This document shows positions 17,776 to 26,671 of a DNA stretch of 34,062 bases, piece after piece. Where the stretch lies: NCBI GenBank assembly GCA_038852285.1, contig JAWCKG010000019.1, positions 1 through 34,062 on the forward strand, in the 5' to 3' direction. The first letter of the stretch is position 1; every line of letters starts with the position of its first letter. Both the position numbers and the translations under genes were made by a program. The notes below the pieces were generated by a model, which searched no databases, was not told the origin of the DNA, and saw only the letters and a list, made by a program, of their open reading frames with translations. The DNA is from Candidatus Bathyarchaeia archaeon (GTDB taxonomy: Archaea; Thermoproteota; Bathyarchaeia; 40CM-2-53-6; DTGE01).

Positions 17776-18960
17776 ATGATATCTTCGTTGTCCTATGAGG
17801 TTGAATTGCTGTCGAGGATGGTCGAGATCGACACAAACGTGGTTACGGGTGAAGGATACCGTGAGTTTGCGAAGCATATGGTGGAGGAGGCGCGGCAACT
17901 GGGGTTGGAGGTGAAGGTTCACGACGCGGTGATCGAGGCGGAGGATGGGAGGACTAGGCCTAACGTCATCGTAAACCTGAACGCTTCTTCGGATCAAACG
18001 GTGATTCTCGCAGCCCATTACGATACTGTGCCTCCGGGCGAAGGGTGGAAGCATGAACCCTTGAGGCTGACGGTGGAGGGAGATCGAGGCTATGGTAGAG
18101 GGGCCTGCGACAACAAGGGGGATATCGCCGCCGCTTTCGGAGCCCTCAGAGAGCTTTCGAAGAAAAGCCGAGTTAAAAGAAATGTTGTGTTGGCGTTAAC
18201 TCCGGACGAGGAGGTTGGTGGCCAACTGGGTTTAGGATTCCTAGCGAGGAAGAACCTCCTAAAAGGCGAAGGCGCCGTTGTGCTGGATGGCTCACCTGAG
18301 GCTGTGGTGGTGGGAACCAGCGGCGTCGTTTGGGGATCGATCACGATCCATGGGGTTGGGGGCCACGCCGGATATCCCCATAAAGCGTTAAACCCTATAG
18401 AGAAGGCGATACCCATACTCGAGGGCTTAAAGAAGTACTCTCAAATCAGACAAGAGAAGCGTTCAAGCTTACCCTCGCCCCCGGGATCGCCGTTCGAGAA
18501 GGTTTGGGGTCGATTCACAGTCACGATGATGAAGGCGGGAATTAAGGAGAACGTTATACCAAGCTCTTGCGAGATAAGGTTTGATATGCGGCTATGCCCC
18601 GAGGAGAACCCCGGCTCAGCAGTAGAGCAGTTTAGAAAATACTTTCAAACCATGGTGAAAAAGTATGGCTTGAACGCGAAGCTCACCATTCTAAAGCAGT
18701 GGCCTCCCTCTTACATCGATCCTCAACATCCCTTGGTGGAGGAGTTCAGGGAGGCGGTCAGCTGGGCTTTGAAAAGGGATGTTGAGACAGTTGGAGAGCT
18801 GGTTGCCAACGACGCACAGCACATCTACAGGAAGATACCAACAGTCACGTATGGTGTGATTAGAGGCGACTCCAACGTCCACGGTGCCGACGAGTGTGTG
18901 AGGCTCAAGGATGTCCAAACTGTCAGAGATGTATTGATAAAATTTTGCTCAGGGGAGTGA
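17776..18960 (+). CDS. M20 family metallopeptidase / deacylase (ArgE/DapE-like)
   Basis: The 394-residue protein has the M20 dizinc site: AAHYDTVPPG with His81 and Asp83, GRGACDNKGD with Asp112, PDEEVGG with Glu145 and Glu146, and the C-terminal DSNVHGADE histidine. A dimerisation domain (about 185-300) interrupts the catalytic domain, starting near VGGHAGYPHKALNPI. M20 enzymes include dipeptidases, ArgE and DapE, which cannot be separated by eye. Its position 120 bases after the peptide permease suggests peptide hydrolysis; amino-acid biosynthetic deacylation is the alternative. ATG 17776 is the start. Confidence 0.9.
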   Translation: MISSLSYEVELLSRMVEIDTNVVTGEGYREFAKHMVEEARQLGLEVKVHDAVIEAEDGRTRPNVIVNLNASSDQTVILAAHYDTVPPGEGWKHEPLRLTVEGDRGYGRGACDNKGDIAAAFGALRELSKKSRVKRNVVLALTPDEEVGGQLGLGFLARKNLLKGEGAVVLDGSPEAVVVGTSGVVWGSITIHGVGGHAGYPHKALNPIEKAIPILEGLKKYSQIRQEKRSSLPSPPGSPFEKVWGRFTVTMMKAGIKENVIPSSCEIRFDMRLCPEENPGSAVEQFRKYFQTMVKKYGLNAKLTILKQWPPSYIDPQHPLVEEFREAVSWALKRDVETVGELVANDAQHIYRKIPTVTYGVIRGDSNVHGADECVRLKDVQTVRDVLIKFCSGE

Positions 18961-19030
18961 TCGACACTCCTCCATCTGACCTGGTTTCCTGGAGTCAGCC
19001 TTTTTCATGATTAGCGTACAGGTTAGGGGG

Positions 19031-19867
19031 TTACTTTATGGCTCCCCTCATGATGCCCGCGATGATCTGCTTTTGGAGGACGATCGCTAACACTATGACT
19101 GGTAGGCTTGATAGGATTCCAGCCGCCGCCAGCTGGGTGTATAGGACCCTTGCCCCTGACATGAACTCTAGGATTCTGGGTTGGAGGAGTTGGACTTGCA
19201 CGATGCCCACGGTGTTCGCGAACATGAGGTCGTTCCATGAGTTGATGAAGGAGAAGATTAGGATTAGGAAGAATCCGAACCTCGCTAGGGGGATGACCTC
19301 TCTGAACAATACCTTTATCCTGGAGTAGCCGTCGATCCTCAACGCCTCATCGATGTCCCTGGGAACGCTCTCATATATTCCTATCAGGAACCATGTCATC
19401 AACGGAAGAAGTATAACTGAGTGCGCGAACACCATTCCTATTAACGTGTCCAGTAAACCTAACGTTTTCAGCAAGACGACGATTGGGATCAACATGGCTA
19501 GCCCCGGTAGCATGTAGGCTACGACGATGAAGTTGAACATCGCGTTGTTGCCTGGAAACCTTATATGCGCCACGGCGTAAGCGCCCATCGAGCCCGCTAC
19601 TAGGACGAAGCATGTAGTTAAAACGGCCACCGCGGCGGAGTATAGGAAGGCCCTGTTGAAAGGCGCGTATCTTAGAACGTAAATGTAATTTGAAAGCGAC
19701 ACGTCGATGCTTTTAAACGGGAAAGGCGGCCTAGCGATGAGCTGCGGCTCCGGCATGAGGCTCGCCACGATCGTGAATAAATATGGAACCAGCATAACCA
19801 AGACGACCGCGATGACCGCCACATACTTGAGTGCTTTAAAAAGCTTAGACTCCTTTCTCCAAGCCAT
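19031..19867 (-). CDS. Sugar-type ABC transporter permease, MalG-like
   Basis: The 278-residue permease has six predicted helices and the EAA loop DIDEALRIDGYSRIKVLFRE, with the MalG/carbohydrate-uptake family pattern MTWFLIGIYESVP just before it. It is the third gene of the leftward operon 22222-19031, starting 3 bases after the stop of the upstream permease, with GAGGGG as ribosome site. No ATPase gene follows on this strand. Confidence 0.92.
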   Translation of the reverse strand: MAWRKESKLFKALKYVAVIAVVLVMLVPYLFTIVASLMPEPQLIARPPFPFKSIDVSLSNYIYVLRYAPFNRAFLYSAAVAVLTTCFVLVAGSMGAYAVAHIRFPGNNAMFNFIVVAYMLPGLAMLIPIVVLLKTLGLLDTLIGMVFAHSVILLPLMTWFLIGIYESVPRDIDEALRIDGYSRIKVLFREVIPLARFGFFLILIFSFINSWNDLMFANTVGIVQVQLLQPRILEFMSGARVLYTQLAAAGILSSLPVIVLAIVLQKQIIAGIMRGAIK

Positions 19868-19870
19868 ATT

Positions 19871-20752
19871 TTATCCCCTCTTATACCATAGCTTTATCAG
19901 TATTAAGGCGAAGATCACCGCGATCACAGTTAATATGTAGGCCATGGCTGATCCGTAGCCCAGCCTGTTCCATGGAAACGCTGTATGCCATGAAAGGAAG
20001 TATAGCATGTAGGTTCGGTATCCTGGTCCCCCGCCGGTGATTCCCATGACCAAGTCGTACGCTTGAGTACCTGATAGGGAAAGGATTCCTGAGAGGATGG
20101 AGTTCACCACTAGAACAGGCTTTAGAAACGGAATGATGATCTTCCGAATAACTGTAAGCCGAGAGGCCCCATAAACCACAGCAGACTCCAAGCTGTCCAC
20201 CGGCACGTTTTGGAGGGCTGAGAGGAAAATGAAAGCGAACAGCGGGGAGCTTTTCCATAGCGAAACAACCGCGAGGCCGAAAAGGGCTAGGTTTGGGTCG
20301 CCGAAAATGGCGTATTGATACCGCCACACCCCCAACCTTTCCATCAGATACGTGAATGGCCCAAAACCGGGATTAAAGAAGAGATAGAACACCGTGGCCG
20401 CTACGATCGGGGGGGTCGCCCACGGTATGAGGAGACACACCCTAGCGAAGGTCCTGCCTCGAAACTCGGAGTTGAAGAGTAAGGCTATCCCCAGGCCTAG
20501 AGGAACACCGACTAAGGTGTGGAAGGCGACGTATATTATCGTTTGAATTAAAGCCTGGTGGAAAACTTTATCATATAAAAGGTTAACATAGTTTCGCAAT
20601 CCGATGAAGTTGAGCTCTAGATGGCTTAAGGTGATGTCGCTTAAAGAGTATAGGAATGAGGCGATTAACGGGTACAGGATAAATACGCCGAAGAATATAA
20701 AAAAGGGGAGGAGGAATGGGAGAGCTTCCTTCAGCTCTCTGCTCCCAGGCAT
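19871..20752 (-). CDS. Sugar-type ABC transporter permease, MalF/UgpA-like
   Basis: The 293-residue permease has an N-terminal helix (FLLPFFIFFGVFILYPLIAS), FIGLRNYVNLL, and the EAA loop ESAVVYGASRLTVIRKIIIP. It is clearly paralogous to the partial permease at 33353-34062 (shared ARVCLLIPWA.PPIV, FIFLSALQN-like stretches). The start ATG is 12 bases after the binding-protein stop, so the operon is binding protein, MalF-like, MalG-like. Confidence 0.92.
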   Translation of the reverse strand: MPGSRELKEALPFLLPFFIFFGVFILYPLIASFLYSLSDITLSHLELNFIGLRNYVNLLYDKVFHQALIQTIIYVAFHTLVGVPLGLGIALLFNSEFRGRTFARVCLLIPWATPPIVAATVFYLFFNPGFGPFTYLMERLGVWRYQYAIFGDPNLALFGLAVVSLWKSSPLFAFIFLSALQNVPVDSLESAVVYGASRLTVIRKIIIPFLKPVLVVNSILSGILSLSGTQAYDLVMGITGGGPGYRTYMLYFLSWHTAFPWNRLGYGSAMAYILTVIAVIFALILIKLWYKRG

Positions 20753-20764
20753 TCAGCTCAACCT

Positions 20765-22222
20765 TTACTCTGGGAATATGAACCTTTCCTCGACGGGTAT
20801 CTGCTTTATCAGATCGTCGATCCGTGACTTGTATTTTTGCATGTCAGGCCAAGGATCATAGTATCCTCCACCGAACTTCGCGTATTCTTCTTGTAGAAAT
20901 TTGTCGCATTCTTCCTGCGCAGCTTTCATCGCGTCTTCAGCATTCTTCTCCTTAGCCAACACGCTGGCGACCGCGGCTTCAGTAGCGGTGATAAACGCTC
21001 CATACATGGGCCTCTCGTACCTGTTGGCCTTGTACTTTGACTGTGCCAGCGATGACCTCATGATCAAGGCATAAGGCATCTTCTTCAACCTATCATCCAC
21101 GATATAGGACCATCTAGTCGGAATAGGCTCCTCGTTCTCCTGCTTCCAGAAGACGCTTAAAGCCATTTGCACTTGAACTTCTCGGCTGTTCAGGTATTGG
21201 ATGAAGTCCCAGGCCTCCTTCTTGTATTTAGCCATTTTCGGTATCGCGTATCCTTCGCACGCCACTTGGGATCCTGATCGAACTACACCTTTATGGCCGG
21301 GCCACAGCCATGAATAAACGTTCTTGATTTTAGCTGTAGGATCTAACATCACCGATGCGATCCATGGATAATACAGCCCGAATACACTTTCACCGTTATA
21401 CCATTTAGTACAGGACTCGACAAAAGCAATGTCGGTCAAAGAGGCTGGGGACATGTAATTTTCGAACACCGTCAACATGTCTTTCGCCGCTTTAATGGAG
21501 GCATCACTGTCCGCCCACCATGTTTGCATCGCATCATCCTTCCACATGGCCCCTCCGTTGCCGTGTAGATAGCAGAGATAAGGTGGAAAGAGATATCCTT
21601 GTTTTAATCCATACATCATTGCGACACGTCCCCTTTCAGGTTCGTGAACCTCCTTGAAGACTTCAAGCATCTCCTCGAAGCTCGTTGGGAACGAAAGCCC
21701 CTTCGCGTCTAGAACGTCGCCGTCCCCGTTTAACGTGAATATTTCAAACATCCTTGGAAGCCCATACCATTCGCCTTTGTGCCAGATCGCGTTTTTCGCA
21801 TATGGTACGATGTCGTCTTGAACATCGCTTGGCAACGTAACGCCCATCTCTGAGAGGGGAGTCCAATATTTATGAAATTCTTGCGTGATACCTCCCCATG
21901 TGTATGCTACATCCCAGGCGTAGGTTCCAGCGGCGAAGGTTGAAGCCTCCTTCGTATAAACGTCGAAGAAGGAGTCCACAAGCACATTGATCTTAATGTG
22001 CGGATTCTGCTTCATATAATTCTCTATCGGCTTCCAACCCGTGTAGCCCACGTCGTAATAGAACCCTGAGTGCCCCGTCGTATAGAAGTTCAACGTCACC
22101 GGGCTTGGTGGTTTAGGCCTCGTTGCGTAGTATGCTCCTCCAGCCGCTACAGCTACGACGACAACACCTGCCGCAGCGTACTTCACATAACCCCGCCTAG
22201 AAACCTTCTCTTCCTTACCCAA
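20765..22222 (-). CDS. Sugar-type ABC transporter substrate-binding protein (paralogue A)
   Basis: The 485-residue protein starts with TTG 22222 and has a leader with twin arginines (SRRGYVKYAAAG), resembling a Tat signal, followed by a hydrophobic stretch. The mature part has family 1 binding-protein features: VTLNFYTTGHSGF, STFAAGTYAWDVAYTWGG, GLKQGYLFPPYLCYLHGNGG and FGLYYPWIASVM. Those features are shared with the 31864-33336 protein. It should bind a carbohydrate or related solute outside the membrane; the ligand is unknown. The hydrophobic segment may stay as an N-terminal anchor, as no lipobox is seen. Promoter-like sequence lies at 22267-22279. Confidence 0.9.
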   Translation of the reverse strand: MGKEEKVSRRGYVKYAAAGVVVVAVAAGGAYYATRPKPPSPVTLNFYTTGHSGFYYDVGYTGWKPIENYMKQNPHIKINVLVDSFFDVYTKEASTFAAGTYAWDVAYTWGGITQEFHKYWTPLSEMGVTLPSDVQDDIVPYAKNAIWHKGEWYGLPRMFEIFTLNGDGDVLDAKGLSFPTSFEEMLEVFKEVHEPERGRVAMMYGLKQGYLFPPYLCYLHGNGGAMWKDDAMQTWWADSDASIKAAKDMLTVFENYMSPASLTDIAFVESCTKWYNGESVFGLYYPWIASVMLDPTAKIKNVYSWLWPGHKGVVRSGSQVACEGYAIPKMAKYKKEAWDFIQYLNSREVQVQMALSVFWKQENEEPIPTRWSYIVDDRLKKMPYALIMRSSLAQSKYKANRYERPMYGAFITATEAAVASVLAKEKNAEDAMKAAQEECDKFLQEEYAKFGGGYYDPWPDMQKYKSRIDDLIKQIPVEERFIFPE

Positions 22223-22527
22223 AATTTCAATCCTCCATCTATGCTTTTTCCCTGGACGACAGTTGTGGAGATAAGAATATATAAGATTTTGGGTTCAGTT
22301 TATTCCTACCATAGTAGCCATATGATTATATGCGACAACGTTTTAAATAACCTTTTTCTTATGCTAGAGGGCCATGATTGTCGGTTGATTTTTTGCTTTT
22401 AGCATAGTTCTGAAAAAAAGCCTGAAATCTCTAGATTCCCGCATACAATTTTTTATAAACATAACTCCATATTCTGCATAATTTTATAAACGAGTTTAAG
22501 ATAAAACCATTATCTGAGCGTGAAAAT
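22223..22527. promoter_or_regulatory. Divergent regulatory region, binding protein A / aminotransferase
   Basis: On the minus strand, ATCTTATATATTC (22267-22279) is a TATA-like box about 45-55 bases before TTG 22222. Upstream of it are two small inverted repeats, CTAC-CATA-GTAG (22306-22317) and CATAT-GATT-ATATG (22319-22332), placed where a regulator could act. The plus-strand side is very AT-rich (TTTTTATAAACATAA near 22450, TTTTATAAACGAG near 22483), suiting promoters for the aminotransferase at 22528. No gene is visible. Confidence 0.45.
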
Positions 22528-23691
22528 TTGAGGAATTATATTTCAGAGCGGTCGAAGAGTATGCCGATTTCCGGCATCAGAGTCATATTCGAGATAGCTC
22601 AGAAAATGAAGGACGTGGTTAGGCTGGAGGTTGGGGAGCCTGACTTCGACACGCCGAAGCATATTAAGGAGGCTGTTGTCAAGGCTTTGGAGGAGGGATA
22701 TACACATTACACCTCCAGCGCTGGGTTGATTGAGCTGAGGGAAGCGATCGCGGAGAAGCTAAGGAGGGAGAACGGGATCTCCGTTGACCCTGAAAACGAG
22801 GTTGTCGTCACGGTTGGAGCGAGCAGCGCCATCAACCTCTCCCTACTGACACTGATAGATCCAGGCGATGAGGTTCTGATACCGGATCCAGGGTGGCCTC
22901 AATATCAAGGCCAAATATGCCTTTCAGGCGGCGTTCCAGTCGGATACCCTACGCCTGAATCCATGGAGTTCAGGCCCGACTTCAACGCCTTGGAGAATAA
23001 AATCACCGAGAAAACGAAGGTGTTGATCGTAAATTCCCCGAACAACCCAACAGGCGCCGTTCTCACGAAAGACGATCTTGAAAAGCTGGCGGCCATAGCT
23101 GAGAGACACGACCTGATAGTCATATCGGACGAGGTGTACGAAAAATTCCTGTACGAAGGAACTTATGTAAGCTTCGCCACCCTGCCGGGAATGGAGGATA
23201 GGACGTTAACCGTTAACGGGTTTTCGAAAACCTACGCCATGACGGGTTGGAGGCTTGGATACGTGGCTGGAAGAGAGGAGTTTCTCAGCCAAATCGCGAA
23301 GATGAACCTGCACGTCAACAGCTGTCCACCAGCCATGACTCAGAGAGCCGCCCTCACCGCGTTGCAGGGATCCCAAGAACCCGTTAAGGAAATGTTCCGG
23401 GAATATAGGAAAAGAAGGGATGTGATCGTTAAAGGGTTAAACGAAATCGAGGGAGTCAAATGCCTCAACCCAGGCGGAGCCTTTTACGTTTTCCCGAACT
23501 TATCAGCCTACAAGATGCCCTCAATGGATTTAGCGAAATACCTGATCGAAAAGGCGGGTGTCGCAACGGTGCCAGGTGTCTCCTTCGGAAAGGAAGGTGA
23601 GGGACATCTCCGCCTATCCTACGCTAACTCGGTTGAAAACATCATGGAAGCTATAAGGCGGATGTCAGAGGCGTTGAAAAGGCTGGGTTAA
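22528..23691 (+). CDS. Class I/II pyridoxal-phosphate aminotransferase (aspartate aminotransferase-like)
   Basis: The 387-residue protein has fold type I aminotransferase motifs: NSPNNPTG at 169-176, SDEVYE with Asp201 and Tyr204, the lysine in NGFSKTYAMTGWRLGY (Lys234) that binds the cofactor, and an arginine in LRLSYA near the C-terminus for the substrate carboxylate. The VGEPDFDTP and YTSSAGLIELREAI stretches fit the archaeal aspartate aminotransferase group. It probably exchanges amino groups between aspartate or another amino acid and 2-oxoglutarate. The start is TTG 22528, or ATG 22561 (codon 12). The stop is 2 bases from the convergent threonine synthase stop. Confidence 0.93.
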   Translation: MRNYISERSKSMPISGIRVIFEIAQKMKDVVRLEVGEPDFDTPKHIKEAVVKALEEGYTHYTSSAGLIELREAIAEKLRRENGISVDPENEVVVTVGASSAINLSLLTLIDPGDEVLIPDPGWPQYQGQICLSGGVPVGYPTPESMEFRPDFNALENKITEKTKVLIVNSPNNPTGAVLTKDDLEKLAAIAERHDLIVISDEVYEKFLYEGTYVSFATLPGMEDRTLTVNGFSKTYAMTGWRLGYVAGREEFLSQIAKMNLHVNSCPPAMTQRAALTALQGSQEPVKEMFREYRKRRDVIVKGLNEIEGVKCLNPGGAFYVFPNLSAYKMPSMDLAKYLIEKAGVATVPGVSFGKEGEGHLRLSYANSVENIMEAIRRMSEALKRLG

Positions 23692-23693
23692 GT

Positions 23694-24959
23694 TTAGCTA
23701 CTTTTAACCGCCTTCTCCAACGCCTCTATGCTCGCCTCGATGGGCTCCGGCATGGCCCATAAACCTTTTAACGCCTCAACCTCCTTCAACCCATGACCCG
23801 TGAGGACGCATACTACCTTCTCGTCCCTATCGATAAGGCGATCCTCGATTAAGGGGTTTAAAGCTGCGACGGCGATGGCGCCGGAGGGCTCAGCGAACAC
23901 GCCCTCAAGACGAGCCAAAGACTTTAAAGCCTCCAAAGTTTTCTCATCTTCCACGGCGACGGCGTGGCCTCCCGTCTCCTTTATGGCTCTTAACGCTGGA
24001 AAGCCTGTTGGAGGATATCCAACCCTGATGCCTGAAGCCACCGTAACCGGTTGGTCTACAGCCTTGATCTCATCAGATCGCGCTTCAAAAGCCTTCACCA
24101 GCGGAGCGGACTCAGCGGCTTGAACACCGATCATCCTGGGCAAGGTGTCGATCAAGCCTAGTTGAAGCAAATCCTTAAACCCCTTCTCCATGGCGTATAG
24201 GTTATCTCCCCCTCCAACGGGGACTACCATGCAGTCAGGTGGCTTCTTCAAGGCTTGATAAACCTCGTAGCTGCTCGTCTTAGCGCCCTCGACCTGCAGA
24301 GGGTTATAAGCCGCTGAGGTGGGCATGGGCGTCCATCCCCACTTCTCGTTAGCCGCTTTGAGCAATCCCAGTGCCGCGTCCACGGTTCCTTTCACGGCTA
24401 CGATTTTGGCCCCATACATGGCAACTTGAGTTAGCTTCGCTGGACTTGCTCCCTCGGGAACGAGTACTACGCATTTGAAACCAGCGACAGTGGAGTAAGC
24501 GGCAAGTGATGTAGCCGCGTTACCAGTCGAGGCGATCACTACCGTTTTAACACCCCTCTCCCTCGCAATCGTAACCCCCACTGAGATGGCTCTGTCCTTG
24601 AAGGACCCCGTCGGGTTCCGGGTCTCATCTTTAAAGTAGAGGCTTCTCAAACCCAGTTTCTCGCCAAGCCTTCTAGACTTGAGTAGAGGTGTATTTCCCT
24701 CACCTAGGCTAACGGCCAATTCAGGGTTTTTCACGGGCAAAAACCATCGAAACCGTTCAATCAACGTCCTCCCCTTCCCAAACCCCTCGAAGGTGAAATC
24801 CTCCTTCAGCCTTTTCCAGTCATATTCAACCGTTAGAACTCCGTCGCAGACGCAGGTGAATAAACGATTCAACGAGTAAGTGACTCCGCATCTAGAGCAT
24901 TTGAGAACAGTAGCGTACGTAAAACTCCCCACCCATATTTCTCCATATGTGCAATCCAT
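23694..24959 (-). CDS. thrC: Threonine synthase
   Basis: The 421-residue protein has an N-terminal cysteine cluster (Cys21, Cys24, Cys36, Cys38), the SLGEGNTPLL motif (85-94), the cofactor lysine in NPTGSFKDRA (Lys121), STGNAATSLAAY, and PVGGGDNLYA as phosphate-binding loop. This is the archaeal threonine synthase pattern; it makes threonine from O-phosphohomoserine. It completes the aspartate-family theme with the aspartate kinase at 9762. A minus-strand AT-rich box, TTTTTAATAAAAC (about 24973-24985), lies close to ATG 24959. The start may therefore be internal (GTG at codon 10), which would still keep the cysteines. Confidence 0.92.
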   Translation of the reverse strand: MDCTYGEIWVGSFTYATVLKCSRCGVTYSLNRLFTCVCDGVLTVEYDWKRLKEDFTFEGFGKGRTLIERFRWFLPVKNPELAVSLGEGNTPLLKSRRLGEKLGLRSLYFKDETRNPTGSFKDRAISVGVTIARERGVKTVVIASTGNAATSLAAYSTVAGFKCVVLVPEGASPAKLTQVAMYGAKIVAVKGTVDAALGLLKAANEKWGWTPMPTSAAYNPLQVEGAKTSSYEVYQALKKPPDCMVVPVGGGDNLYAMEKGFKDLLQLGLIDTLPRMIGVQAAESAPLVKAFEARSDEIKAVDQPVTVASGIRVGYPPTGFPALRAIKETGGHAVAVEDEKTLEALKSLARLEGVFAEPSGAIAVAALNPLIEDRLIDRDEKVVCVLTGHGLKEVEALKGLWAMPEPIEASIEALEKAVKSS

Positions 24960-25225
24960 TCTTATTGGAGGTTTTATTAAAAATTTTAGAAAATAGCCTC
25001 CACCCCTTTTCTCATCATTTCAAAGCTGAGTTTCGAGACGTTTTGTTGAAAGTTGAATTTGAGATAAGATCTCAGACTGTGACCTATCCGTGAAGCGGAG
25101 GTTTAGCCTACTTAAATTCCGATATATGTTTCAAGCAAGCGCCTTCTACTTTATCTATACTAAATTTTCTCATGCCTTCTTTTCTCACCCATACGCTCGC
25201 CCATTCTACATACGCTGTTTAGGGT

Positions 25226-25801
25226 TTAGAGGCTCCTCAAAATTTTCAAAGCTTTCTTCCTGAAGTTGTCTTCGTATTTTTTCAAATATCCTTCTAACTT
25301 CTTTCTGTCTATTTTCCCAGCAAATCTTTTCATTACGCTTTCATTCATATCGCCGAAGTAGATTATGTCGATTAGCGTTTTTTCAACATCGCTCACGGGA
25401 AGTATGAATTCACCGCTTGTGATGTAATCATATCCGAAAAGATATTTTGGGGATATCCTCCTTACCCACACATTCTGCCCGAGTACCCTTCTCACGCCGG
25501 TTCGAACTTTTCTCACAGTAACTACGATAGGGTTTGTCTCCTGTTCCCAAAGGTTGTGGAAGCTCATGGCGTCCTGCAGACCTAGGTACGCTGGCTTTAA
25601 ACAGTAAACAATCAGGGAGGGCTCTTCATACACCGTGTAGTAGCCTCTCGTTAACCTGTGTATCTCCCTTTTCTTTAAAAGGTGGTTCATAAGGATGTAA
25701 GCGTAGTTTCTGTTTGGTAAAAGCGTGGATATCGAACTCATATTCGCGATGGGTGTTTTTTTGAGGTATTCCCTAACCATATCGATGTGTTTGCCTTTCA
25801 T
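25226..25801 (-). CDS. AbiEi-like antitoxin / winged-helix regulator
   Basis: The 191-residue protein has an N-terminal winged helix (about 1-62, ending HRLTRGYYTVYEE) and a C-terminal domain with VSDVEKTLIDIIYFG. This pattern is seen in AbiEi-type antitoxins, which repress their operon. Its ATG overlaps the stop of the AbiEii-like gene (ATGA at 25798-25801), so the two are one unit. The order here is toxin first and antitoxin second, unlike the usual abiEi-abiEii order. The region 24960-25225 downstream holds no gene that I can see. Confidence 0.8.
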   Translation of the reverse strand: MKGKHIDMVREYLKKTPIANMSSISTLLPNRNYAYILMNHLLKKREIHRLTRGYYTVYEEPSLIVYCLKPAYLGLQDAMSFHNLWEQETNPIVVTVRKVRTGVRRVLGQNVWVRRISPKYLFGYDYITSGEFILPVSDVEKTLIDIIYFGDMNESVMKRFAGKIDRKKLEGYLKKYEDNFRKKALKILRSL

Positions 25802-26441
25802 CTGCTCACTCTCCTCACATATTCTACGATGTCGTCTTTGGTGGGGATGGCCCCGAACATGATCAGCGCTTTAAGCTCTTCCTCGTCTACTGGATCTTTG
25901 AATTCCCGTAGAAGCTTTTGGAGGTCGGGTTTCAATTCATCCTTTTCTGAGTATCTTAGCATGAAGAAGACGTCGTAAAGGTCTCGAATTCTTCTCCTCC
26001 TAAGGTAAGCGTTAATCTTTTCTCTCACCATCTCTTCAGGGCTGAGCGTGAAAACGTTGAATAGTATGCCATCATATGTTTCATATTCCTTGACAATCCC
26101 TTTGACGTCTTTGAAAAGCGCCTCAAACCTCACCTCGGTCGAGTTAAAACTAAACGTTGAAAAAATGGAGTTTTTTGTCGTCCTTTTTTTAGCACCTTAA
26201 AACCCGCTTTCTTCAACTCCCCAAAGAACCTCTCGACCTTCTCAAGGTTTCTTTCTATGTATGCATCTACATCTTCTGAAAACCTGTTTCCGGAGTAGCA
26301 TCGCCATATCGCGGTTCCGCCGTGGAGGATGCTTCTGGGAAATACTCGGTATAAGGTTTCCACGATCACGTCCTGTAGCATCGCGACTCTCTTATGTGTT
26401 TCTCTTTTCATTTTCCTTTGTAGCGGGATCCTTTTTTCCAT
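25798..26441 (-). CDS. AbiEii-like nucleotidyltransferase toxin, interrupted by a -1 frameshift
   Basis: Two frames carry one protein. The upstream frame (26441-26130) has HGGTAIWRCYSGNRFSEDVD (40-59) with the nucleotidyltransferase aspartates Asp57 and Asp59, then departs from family-like sequence after KVLKK. The downstream frame (ending 25798) resumes with KNSIFSTFSFN, EVRFEALFKDVKG, and then REKINAYLRRRRIRDLYDVFF, typical of AbiEii toxins. The switch fits a -1 shift at seven A residues (minus 26190-26184), read CTA AAA AAA in the first frame; joined there, the protein would be 214 residues. A GTG overlapping the first stop (GTGA, 26130-26133) would allow a separate C-terminal product. The cause could be programmed frameshifting, decay, or a sequencing error. 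The ATG 26441 has GGTG 8 bases upstream. Confidence 0.75.
26184..26190 (-). other. A_AAA_AAA slippery heptamer within the AbiEii-like gene
   Basis: On the coding strand the bases read GTG CTA AAA AAA GGA in the upstream frame. The run of seven A begins at the third base of CTA, which matches the X_XXY_YYZ arrangement for -1 ribosomal slippage, and a G follows. The downstream frame is open from just after a TAA that lies immediately before this site. A weak A/U-rich inverted repeat (AAAAAA-CTCCA-TTTTTT) follows about 9 bases later. Confidence 0.55.
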
Positions 26442-26473
26442 GCATGCACCATACTTAGATCGATCAACCTAAC

Positions 26474-26485
26474 TTATAAATCATT
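26474..26485 (-). promoter_or_regulatory. TATA-like promoter of the AbiE pair
   Basis: GATTTATAAGTT on the minus strand, about 33-44 bases before ATG 26441, with GGTG as a ribosome site in front of the ATG. The 26442-26671 stretch between divergent genes holds no other visible gene; a plus-strand AT-rich box (AAATTTTATTAAC, about 26608-26620) serves the next gene. Confidence 0.55.
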
Positions 26486-26671
26486 ATATGTTTGGTTAAT
26501 CTGCTTATGAAAAGCTCTAGTCGACGTTTCCACTCCGGGAAAACTAAGCGAGACTAATCTTTAATAAAATTAATATAACGCCGGTTAACATTGGACGCGG
26601 CGTGGCTAAATTTTATTAACGTTACCGTCTTAACGTACAAGCTTACAGCTTGAAAAGAGTTGTGGTGAGCG

